NCBI GenBank assembly: GCA_015711895.1
Contig: JACVJH010000416.1
Span: 1-6,808 of the forward strand
Length of the DNA stretch: 6,808 nt
Source: Candidatus Solincola tengchongensis
Lineage (GTDB): Bacteria > Actinomycetota > Geothermincolia > Geothermincolales > RBG-13-55-18
Direction: 5' to 3'
Shown here: positions 1 to 5,023 of the stretch, one piece after another
How positions within the stretch are numbered: position 1 is the first letter of the stretch
Layout: each line of letters begins with the position of its first letter
Made by a program: the position numbers and the translations under genes
Notes under the pieces: model-generated
Seen by the model: only the letters and a program-made list of their open reading frames with translations
Told to the model about the DNA's origin: nothing
Database searches by the model: none

Positions 1-2
1 GG

Positions 3-56
3 GAAGGGCGGATCACGGATTCGCCCGATATGTTCTTCGTCACCGCCCGGTGTTAG
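3..56 (+). CDS. Possible 3' end of an upstream gene (partial)
   Basis: The frame beginning at base 3 is open from the window edge to a TAG at 54-56 and would encode a 17-residue tail ending DMFFVTARC. Third codon positions are mostly G or C, like the genes downstream, and the tail reads like ordinary protein. Seventeen codons are too few to identify a family or exclude chance. The alternative is that this is non-coding sequence upstream of the thymidylate synthase gene. Confidence 0.3.
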   Translation, partial: EGRITDSPDMFFVTARC

Positions 57-74
57 CATTATCCCCAAAAGGCC

Positions 75-100
75 CTTCCGCCGGGGGCTGCCGGCGGAGG
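75..100 (+). other. Strong GC hairpin upstream of thymidylate synthase gene
   Basis: CCGCCGG at 78-84 pairs perfectly with CCGGCGG at 91-97 around a 6-base loop. The stem extends to 75-100 with a T-A pair, a G-T wobble and a C-G pair. No T-run follows on the plus strand, so it is not a standard intrinsic terminator for plus-strand transcription. Read on the minus strand it is followed by GCCTTTT, a weak terminator-like ending, but no minus-strand gene is visible here. It could end the upstream transcript or structure the leader of the next gene. Confidence 0.4.
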
Positions 101-156
101 CGGGGACGCTCGTCGATCCAGACTGAAGAGGTTAAGCGAAGGCGGGGGAGTGAGGG

Positions 157-819
157 ATGGAGATAACCTTCATAGAGGCCAGAGACCTTCCGGACGCCTG
201 GTTCCAGTGCGTGTACAACATCTTCGACAAGGGCAGGGAGTACGTCATCGACCGCGGGAGCTTTAAGGGGAACCGCCGCCTGGAATACGACTTCGTGGTG
301 GTGAAGATAAGGTATCCCGAGACCCGCCCTCTCATACCGGATATCCCCCCCGGCATCGGGCTGCCGCCACCCACGGACATGGAATACGTTCAGGAATATC
401 TGGAGAAGCTGTGCTCCGCGAGCTCCAAGGCGGACAACGAGGACTACACCTACGGCATGTACCTCGAACACCAGATACAGGAGGTCATCCGCATGTACCG
501 GGAGGAGGGCTTCGGCACCAACCAGGCATGCATGGCGGTGTGCGACCCTCAATCCATCTATCTGGAAGACCCGCCCTGTCTCCGCCAGATAGACACCCGC
601 ATCTATCCGGAGGAGCGCAAGCTGCATTTCGTGGTCTATTTCCGCTCCTGGGACCTCTGGGCCGGGTTTCCTTCCAACCTGGCGGGCATCCAGCTGCTCA
701 AGGAATACATGGCGGAGGAGATCGGTGTGGAGCCCGGAGAGACCATCGCCCTCTCCAAGGGCATGCACCTCTACGAGTATGCGTGGGAGCTGGCCAAGAT
801 ACGCCTGGGGAAATCATGA
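157..819 (+). CDS. thyA: Thymidylate synthase, archaeal-type ThyA (dUMP methylation)
   Basis: This cytoplasmic enzyme methylates dUMP to dTMP with a methylene-carrying folate or folate-like cofactor. The 220-residue protein shows ThyA landmarks in order: YTYGMYL (97-103), the catalytic cysteine in PPCLRQID (Cys141), the phosphate-binding RSWD (Arg163, Asp166), PSNLAG with Asn174, and HLYEY (His204, Tyr206). The Asn174 position discriminates dUMP from dCMP; dCMP hydroxymethylases usually carry Asp there. At 220 residues it is shorter than the roughly 264-residue E. coli enzyme. It has Leu rather than His after the catalytic Cys and lacks the usual C-terminal tail, all as in the archaeal/methanogen branch. 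The ATG at 157 has a GGGGAG-type ribosome site 6 bases upstream. It appears monocistronic; the next gene is over 300 bases away. The family call is firm. The archaeal-branch assignment is from remembered family features. Confidence 0.88.
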   Translation: MEITFIEARDLPDAWFQCVYNIFDKGREYVIDRGSFKGNRRLEYDFVVVKIRYPETRPLIPDIPPGIGLPPPTDMEYVQEYLEKLCSASSKADNEDYTYGMYLEHQIQEVIRMYREEGFGTNQACMAVCDPQSIYLEDPPCLRQIDTRIYPEERKLHFVVYFRSWDLWAGFPSNLAGIQLLKEYMAEEIGVEPGETIALSKGMHLYEYAWELAKIRLGKS

Positions 820-988
820 GCCAGAACCGGGGCCTGACGGGGAAGTGGGTACACGGCAATCCGGAGAGCCACTCCTCCTCCGACCGGCAGTAAAGGCGTC
901 GGATTGTAAGCCCCTTCTCGGCCGACTGCCGACCGTAACGCGGTGCGGGAGCTCGCGGTGAGGCGCCGAAGGGAGGATCATAGGGGAT

Positions 989-1024
989 ATGTCAAACGTG
1001 TGCCATTCCATTATAATGGTTTAA
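989..1024 (+). CDS. Possible 11-residue leader peptide
   Basis: An ATG at 989 opens an 11-codon frame (MSNVCHSIIMV) ending in TAA at 1022-1024. AGGGG lies 2 bases upstream and GGGAGGA about 11 bases upstream, so neither ribosome site is ideally spaced. Four of eleven residues are Val or Ile, which is suggestive ahead of an amino-acid-metabolism operon. The CCCGGT/ACCGGG dyad begins just after the stop. The TATAAT at 1012-1017 lies inside this frame, so if that box is the operon promoter this peptide would not be on the same transcript. This is a weak call. Confidence 0.15.
   Translation: MSNVCHSIIMV
1008..1019 (+). promoter_or_regulatory. Palindromic -10 box, candidate promoter/operator
   Basis: CCATTATAATGG is a perfect 12-base palindrome containing a consensus TATAAT at 1012-1017. 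The expected -35 position (around 988-995) reads ATGTCAA, a poor match to TTGACA, and there is no TGn extension. If used, the start of transcription would be near 1024, giving a leader of about 110-140 bases before the aminotransferase. The symmetry would suit a dimeric regulator covering the -10 box, or it may be chance in an AT-rich patch. Confidence 0.35.
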
Positions 1025-1037
1025 CCCGGTAACCGGG
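1025..1037 (+). repeat. Short inverted repeat CCCGGT-A-ACCGGG
   Basis: Six bases mirror perfectly around a single A, 5 bases after the palindromic TATAAT. In RNA it would fold as a 5-bp stem with a TAA loop at the likely start of the transcript. No T-run follows, so it is not a terminator. It may be an operator half or a 5'-end stabilising hairpin. Confidence 0.35.
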
Positions 1038-1051
1038 CGCTAACATCGAAG

Positions 1052-1066
1052 GCGGCCGTGGGCCGC
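1052..1066 (+). other. GC hairpin in the operon leader
   Basis: GCGGCC at 1052-1057 pairs with GGCCGC at 1061-1066 around a 3-base GTG loop. That GTG (1058-1060) is also the first possible in-frame start of the aminotransferase. Lying in the loop of a 6-bp all-GC hairpin makes it a poor translation start and supports a start further downstream. Confidence 0.4.
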
Positions 1067-1132
1067 GTAAAGGTCGCTCGTTCAAAGTGGTTTTCGGCGG
1101 AACAGGAAAGATTAAGCAACACAAGGAAGTAC

Positions 1133-2491
1133 TTGATCGCGGCGGGACGTAGGGAGGTGAGGACCATAGACCCGCTGGCCGTGGAACTGAACCGGGTCCT
1201 GGAAGACAACGCCCCCAGCCTCCACCGTTGCCTTTCGTCCCTGGGGAAGGAGTTGTTCTTTCCCAGGGGAATCCTGACCCAGACGGCGGAGGCCAAAAGC
1301 ATGGCCCATCGCTACAACGCCACCATCGGCATGGCCACCCGCGACGGAAAGCCCATGTACCTGCGCACTCTCCGCAGGTACGTCAAGAACCTCAAGGCGG
1401 AGGAGGCCTTTCCCTATTCTCCCGCTGCCGGCGTGCCGGAGCTTAGGCGCCTGTGGAGGGAGCACCTTTTGGCCATGAATCCCGGCCTGGCTGGCAAGGG
1501 CTTCTCCCACCCCGTGGTCACCAGCGGTCTCACCCACGCCCTGAGCATCATGGCGGACATGTTCTGCGACCCCGGAGACCGCCTCCTCCTGCCCGATATG
1601 TGCTGGGGCAACTACCGCATGATTTTCGGGATCCGCAGGGGAGCGGACATCGTCCGTTACCCCTTTTTCGGCGCCCACGGCGGCCTTGACCTGGAAGCCT
1701 TCTCCGGAGCCCTCAAATCCCTTCCCCGTCCCGGAAAGGCCCTGGTAATCCTGAACTTTCCTCATAACCCCACCGGATATACCCCCAACCGTGATGAGGT
1801 CACCAAGCTTACCGATTGCCTTCTTGAAGCCGCCGAAAGCGGCCTTGACCTGGTGGTAGGGGTGGACGACGCCTATACCGGCCTCTTCTACGAAGACGAT
1901 TGCTTCCCGGAATCGATCTTCTCCATCCTGGCCGACAGCCACCCCCGCATAACGGCGATAAAGATCGACGGACCCACCAAAGAGGACTACGTTTGGGGAT
2001 TCCGCGTGGGCTTCATAACCTTCAGCCATCGATGCCCGGAAGGTGGGGAAGCGGTCTATGAGGCCCTGGAGAAAAAGGTGGCCGGGCTCAACCGGGGCAC
2101 CATATCCGCATGTCCCACTCCTTCCCAGCACCTTCTGGTCAAGGCCATCAAGACCGCGGGATACCGGGAGGAGAAAGAGGAAAAATTCCGCATCCTCAAA
2201 GAGCGATACCATGAGGTGAAAACGGTGCTCCGCGACCCGCGCTTCGCTGAGGCCTTCACGCCCTATCCTTTCAACAGCGGGTATTTCATGTGCCTCCGCC
2301 TCCACGACGTGGATGCGGAGACCCTGCGCCGCCACTTGCTGCAAAAGTATGGGGTGGGGGTTGTGTCCACCGGCCCACGCGATCTTCGCATCGCCTTCTC
2401 CTGCCTGGAAAAGGAGCACATAGCCGACCTCTTTGATATACTTTATGATGCCGTCCGGGAAGTCGGGGAAGGGGAGACGCCGGGCGGCTGA
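1133..2491 (+). CDS. PLP-dependent class I/II aminotransferase, substrate unknown
   Basis: Fold-type I aminotransferase, presumably cytoplasmic, moving an amino group between an amino acid and a 2-oxoacid. Numbered from the TTG at 1133 (452 residues): NPTG at 212-215, VDDAY at 244-248 (Asp and Tyr contacting PLP), the Schiff-base lysine in GPTKED (Lys283) followed by WGFRVGF with Arg291, the NSGYFMCLRL strand near 381-390, and the carboxylate-binding Arg419 in LRIAFSC. The body resembles an uncharacterised aminotransferase family whose members begin at or just before IDPLAVELN. The start is uncertain. TTG 1133 has AAGGA 5 bases upstream. GTG 1157 lies inside a strong ribosome site. ATA 1166 sits 5 bases after a perfect GGAGGTGA. 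GTG 1058 is possible, but the extra codons have poor third-position bias. It is first in an apparent operon with a homocitrate-synthase relative, suggesting it aminates that pathway's 2-oxoacid. The family is firm; the substrate is unknown. Confidence 0.85.
   Translation: MIAAGRREVRTIDPLAVELNRVLEDNAPSLHRCLSSLGKELFFPRGILTQTAEAKSMAHRYNATIGMATRDGKPMYLRTLRRYVKNLKAEEAFPYSPAAGVPELRRLWREHLLAMNPGLAGKGFSHPVVTSGLTHALSIMADMFCDPGDRLLLPDMCWGNYRMIFGIRRGADIVRYPFFGAHGGLDLEAFSGALKSLPRPGKALVILNFPHNPTGYTPNRDEVTKLTDCLLEAAESGLDLVVGVDDAYTGLFYEDDCFPESIFSILADSHPRITAIKIDGPTKEDYVWGFRVGFITFSHRCPEGGEAVYEALEKKVAGLNRGTISACPTPSQHLLVKAIKTAGYREEKEEKFRILKERYHEVKTVLRDPRFAEAFTPYPFNSGYFMCLRLHDVDAETLRRHLLQKYGVGVVSTGPRDLRIAFSCLEKEHIADLFDILYDAVREVGEGETPGG
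1153..1160 (+). promoter_or_regulatory. Consensus Shine-Dalgarno pointing at an ATA codon
   Basis: GGAGGTGA is a perfect complement of the 16S rRNA 3' end. It is followed by 5 bases (GGACC) and then ATA at 1166-1168, in frame with the aminotransferase. No ATG, GTG or TTG lies at a normal distance downstream. The protein would then begin Met-DPLAVELN, close to where the family normally begins. It either marks an AUA start codon or is a chance motif inside the coding sequence. Confidence 0.4.
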
Positions 2492-2605
2492 CCCACCCGG
2501 CAAGGGGACAGGGCCTACCCCCTTCCGACAGGGAGAGCGGGGAGATTTCCTCCTCCGGGGAAGCGATCAAGAGGCGGCGTCCGGTGAAGCCGGGAAAGGG
2601 GATTT

Positions 2606-2650
2606 ATGGAGGGACGATATCGGGAAAGAGAGGATGAAATTGTCGGATAA
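2606..2650 (+). CDS. Possible 14-residue ORF overlapping the synthase start
   Basis: ATG at 2606 opens a frame encoding MEGRYREREDEIVG and stops at TAA 2648-2650, in another frame and 17 bases past the ATG of the condensing enzyme. AAAGGGGA lies directly upstream and is a better ribosome site than the one before the synthase. It could load ribosomes and couple translation to the synthase start, or be chance in a purine-rich stretch. No family is recognised. Confidence 0.15.
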   Translation: MEGRYREREDEIVG

Positions 2651-3935
2651 CGGTAAGACCGGAAACAGGGAGCGCTCCAAACGGATATATATCGTCGACG
2701 TCACCAACCGGGACGGAGTCCAGACGTCCCGCCTCGGGCTGGCCAAGCTCCAGAAGACCATCATCAACCTTCTCCTGGACGAGATGGGCATCTGGCAGAG
2801 CGAGTTCGGGTTCCCCACCACGCGCCACGAGACCAATTACCTGCAGGCCAACCTGGAACTGGCGGAGATGGGGGTCATCCACCATACCCGCCTCTCCGGC
2901 TGGGTACGGGCCGTGAGCTCCGACGTGGAACTGGCCCGGGAGCTGGTTCCCAACCTGAAGTACATCAACATATCCATATCCACCTCGGAGCAGATGATCC
3001 GCGGCAAGTGGAACGGCCGCTACCAGTTCGAGGACGTGGTGCGCATGATGACCGACGCCTTGGACTGCGCACACGAACTCGGCTTCCAGTCCGTGGGGGT
3101 CAACGCGGAGGACGCATCCCGCACCTCAGACGAGCACCTCATAGAGTTCACGCTGGCGGCAAAGGAACACGGGGCGGAGCGCATGCGCTACTGCGACACC
3201 CTGGGTTACAACGACCCCTTCACCATATACGAACGCATAAACCTCCTGGCCAGGGAAACGGGCATGGACATCGAGCTCCACTGCCACAACGACCTGGGGA
3301 TGGCCGTGGCCTGCTCGGTGGCCGGCGCCAAGGGCGCCCTGGACGGGGGGGTCAACGCCTACATCAACACCACCATCAACGGGATGGGGGAAAGGGCGGG
3401 CAACGCGGACCTGGTCTCGGTCATCCTGGCCATAAAGAAATCCTCCCTCTTCGACGGTGAGGACGTCCTGGACGATGCGGTGAACCTGATGGCCGCCTGG
3501 AAGACGGCCAAGTACGCCTCCTATGCCTTCGGGGTCCCCATTCCCATCAACCAGCCCGGTGTGGGCGAAAATGCCTTCGCTCACGAATCGGGCATACACG
3601 CCGACGGGGCCCTCAAGAGCCGGCGCAATTACGAGCTCTACGACTACGAGGAACTGGGCCGCGGAGAACCGGAGATCATCGAGACGGGACGCAACATCAC
3701 CCTGGGGGAATATTCGGGCATCAAGGGATTCCGCAACGTCTACGAGAAGCTGGAGGTGGAGTTCCAGTCGGAAGAGGAGGCTCGCGACATACTTGAGCTG
3801 GTGCGTTATGCCAACGTCACCACCCAGAAGCCGCTGGTGGAAGACGAGCTCCTGTTTATCGCCCGCTACCCGGACCTGGCCCGCAAGATCTTGACCCTGG
3901 ACCTTTCACATATCACCCTGAAGAACCGGGTTTAG
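2634..3935 (+). CDS. Homocitrate synthase / 2-isopropylmalate synthase family enzyme
   Basis: A DRE-TIM metal-dependent enzyme predicted to condense acetyl-CoA with a 2-oxoacid. In the 433-residue protein: VTNRDGVQ (23-30) with Arg26-Asp27, VNAEDASR (157-163) with the likely family Glu159, RYCDTLGY (185-192), metal ligands His216 and His218 in HCHNDLGMA, the NGMGERAGN signature (249-257), and HESGIH (317-322), which places the catalytic-lid histidine. There is no room for the roughly 120-residue LeuA feedback domain, so it is not a standard LeuA. NRDGVQ replaces the usual LRDGEQ and matches a homocitrate-synthase-like group recalled from anaerobic Gram-positive bacteria. Homocitrate from 2-oxoglutarate is the best guess; other 2-oxoacids remain possible. 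The ATG at 2634 is chosen because upstream in-frame codons, open to 2433, overlap the aminotransferase and do not look like protein. Its ribosome site is weak. It lies 142 bases after the aminotransferase and is followed 10 bases later by a small gene, implying one transcript. Confidence 0.82.
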   Translation: MKLSDNGKTGNRERSKRIYIVDVTNRDGVQTSRLGLAKLQKTIINLLLDEMGIWQSEFGFPTTRHETNYLQANLELAEMGVIHHTRLSGWVRAVSSDVELARELVPNLKYINISISTSEQMIRGKWNGRYQFEDVVRMMTDALDCAHELGFQSVGVNAEDASRTSDEHLIEFTLAAKEHGAERMRYCDTLGYNDPFTIYERINLLARETGMDIELHCHNDLGMAVACSVAGAKGALDGGVNAYINTTINGMGERAGNADLVSVILAIKKSSLFDGEDVLDDAVNLMAAWKTAKYASYAFGVPIPINQPGVGENAFAHESGIHADGALKSRRNYELYDYEELGRGEPEIIETGRNITLGEYSGIKGFRNVYEKLEVEFQSEEEARDILELVRYANVTTQKPLVEDELLFIARYPDLARKILTLDLSHITLKNRV

Positions 3936-3945
3936 GAGTGTGAAG

Positions 3946-4350
3946 ATGGAGGAAGTGCCGGAAGAGGTCCTGAAGAAGCTGGCTCGGTACTACAACCTGT
4001 ACAAACACGGCACGCCTTCCGACAGCGTCCCGCCTTGGATTCGCAACATCAACAACATGAGCAAGACGGATCTGGAATACGAGACCCGGGACGCCATACG
4101 CACCTGCCGGGACCTGCGCAGGAAGCTCAACGAGCTGGAATACGAGGGGGAAAAACTCATCCCCGTGAAGAGCAAGCGGGAGAAGATAATCGAGGAACTG
4201 CGCAGGGAATGGTCCTATATGAGCTATTACCTCTACACCCTTTTCCTCCACTCCGGGGTCAAGGTGTCCGAGGAGGAGTTCGACGAGTTCCTGCGCAACG
4301 AGACCGGCAGCCGTTCCTATATCACTAACCTCTCCTCCCAAAGAGCCTGA
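3946..4350 (+). CDS. Small helical protein of unknown function, third gene of operon
   Basis: I do not recognise a family. The 134-residue protein is highly charged and looks mostly helical. A helix-rich, coiled-coil-like segment runs about 40-90, with regularly spaced Leu/Ile among Glu, Arg and Lys. An aromatic patch WSYMSYYLYTLFL lies at 89-101. It is too short and charged at its borders to call a membrane segment, but it could be a hydrophobic docking face. An acidic helix (EEEFDEF, 109-115) and a polar tail follow. There are no Cys pairs and no signal peptide. AGGAG at 3934-3938 overlaps the TAG of the synthase and is 7 bases before the ATG, so translation is probably coupled. A GTG at 3940 is in frame but too close to that site. 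The tight coupling suggests a partner or regulator of the condensing enzyme, which is inference only. Confidence 0.7.
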   Translation: MEEVPEEVLKKLARYYNLYKHGTPSDSVPPWIRNINNMSKTDLEYETRDAIRTCRDLRRKLNELEYEGEKLIPVKSKREKIIEELRREWSYMSYYLYTLFLHSGVKVSEEEFDEFLRNETGSRSYITNLSSQRA

Positions 4351-4387
4351 GGCCTCAACCGATGCGGGCGAAACGCTGAGGTCGGCT
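4348..4387 (+). other. Dyad-rich 3' end of the operon
   Basis: TGAGGCCTCA at 4348-4357 is a perfect palindrome that starts with the stop codon of the small gene. CCTCA (4353-4357) can instead pair with TGAGG (4377-4381), enclosing a GCG/CGC mini-stem, and AGCC (4343-4346) can pair with GGCT (4384-4387). No T-run follows, so it is not a classical terminator. It may be a 3'-end structure or a factor-dependent termination region. Confidence 0.25.
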
Positions 4388-4544
4388 ATACTGCACCATC
4401 ACCCCTCCTCACAACGAGCCTGACGCTCCAGCCGAGTGGTGGGGAACGCATCCCTCCCGGATCTTTCGGTGAAGCCCTTCCTGCCGGTCGGCCAGTGGCG
4501 GCGACATGCAACCGCACCACTCGCTTTCTCCGCCGTCCTGGGGG

Positions 4545-4580
4545 TTAAATTTCGCCTCGCATCCTCCGATAAAATATAAC
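4545..4580 (+). promoter_or_regulatory. Weak promoter candidate for the 4622 gene
   Basis: An AT-rich patch contains TTAAAT (4545-4550) and TAAAAT (4570-4575), separated by 19 bases, with an overlapping TATAAC at 4575-4580. Both hexamers are poor matches and the spacing is long. It is proposed because it lies 40-50 bases before the next gene, in otherwise GC-rich sequence. Confidence 0.3.
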
Positions 4581-4621
4581 GCGCTGCATGTTCACGCTTG
4601 AATCGGAGGTCAAACTTCCCC

Positions 4622-5023
4622 ATGGAAGCTCGCGAACTGGCGGAAAAGATCGCCTTGCTCCTCCTGGAGAGGGGGCACCTCTACGACGAGGACATCGGCT
4701 ACGAGTTCGGCGTGGACGACTTCGAGGTCATCAAGGCCAAGAACATCCTCTGCCGTTACTACGGAATCGCGGTGGAGAAATGGAACCGCGAGGACGGTGA
4801 GGACCGCCAGGCCCTGTTCCTTCTCCCCGAGTTCAGCGGCCCCGAGGCTGCTGAGCTCATCAGACGCGTCTTCCACGATCCCGACTTCAAGACGAGGCGG
4901 AGGTTGCGGGAGGAGGCGCGCAAGTCCGAGATACGGGGAGAGGTGAGGGAGATCCTGAGCCGCCTGAAGGAGGAATGGGGCGATTTCCTTCCCCAGGGCA
5001 ACACCGGCAATCCCGGGACTTGA
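4622..5023 (+). CDS. Small protein of unknown function, possible HTH-like N-terminus
   Basis: No family is recognised. The 133-residue protein starts with a Leu-rich helix (AEKIALLLLERG, 7-18), then YDEDIGYEFGVDDFEVIKAKNIL (21-43). This helix-turn-helix spacing resembles winged-helix domains, though the fold is a guess. RYYGIAVEKW (45-54) could form the following strand. The second half is very charged: a basic helix about 90-118 (TRRRLREEARK) and a Gly/Asn/Pro tail. There are no cysteine pairs or membrane segments. GGAGGT at 4605-4610 lies 11 bases before the ATG, slightly far. An in-frame TTG at 4598 is possible but sits before that ribosome site. It has its own weak promoter candidate and stands apart from the operon by about 270 bases. 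If the first half binds DNA, it could be a local regulator. It shows no resemblance to the other small protein. Confidence 0.65.
   Translation: MEARELAEKIALLLLERGHLYDEDIGYEFGVDDFEVIKAKNILCRYYGIAVEKWNREDGEDRQALFLLPEFSGPEAAELIRRVFHDPDFKTRRRLREEARKSEIRGEVREILSRLKEEWGDFLPQGNTGNPGT

Larger units (their letters stand above)
820..1132 (+). other. Gene-free leader region with dyads, no known riboswitch recognised
   Basis: No convincing gene lies here. The first part (about 830-985) contains short complementary segments but no riboswitch or T-box core that I can match. The last part (989-1066) holds a possible 11-codon ORF, a palindromic TATAAT box and two further dyads, listed separately. The stretch may be the promoter and 5' untranslated leader of the aminotransferase operon. 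A structured regulatory RNA is possible but not demonstrated. Confidence 0.4.

Noticed and set aside
40..768. Long minus-strand open frame across the thymidylate synthase gene.
   Set aside because: It is antisense to a gene with intact catalytic motifs and reads as low-complexity protein with no family features.
843..860. T-box-like GTGGGTACACGG.
   Set aside because: It does not match the conserved UGGNACCGCG core, and no specifier loop or antiterminator/terminator pair is visible.
836..890. Cobalamin-riboswitch-like string (GGGAAG, then AATCC, then GCCACT in order).
   Set aside because: The spacing between the paired GG and CC segments is wrong and the downstream B12 box (AGxCAGGAGACCTGCC type) is absent.
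990..995. TGTCAA, a perfect TTGACA on the minus strand.
   Set aside because: No acceptable -10 lies 16-18 bases further on the minus strand and no minus-strand gene follows.
1070..1100. GTTCAAA resembling a tRNA T-loop.
   Set aside because: No matching acceptor stem, anticodon arm or CCA-side pairing surrounds it.
1112..2503. Long minus-strand open frame opposite the aminotransferase.
   Set aside because: It mirrors the high-GC codon pattern of the real gene and has no recognisable domain.
2433..2633. In-frame 5' extension of the condensing enzyme.
   Set aside because: It would overlap the aminotransferase by 59 bases and adds 67 Gly/Arg/Lys-rich residues unlike the family N-terminus.
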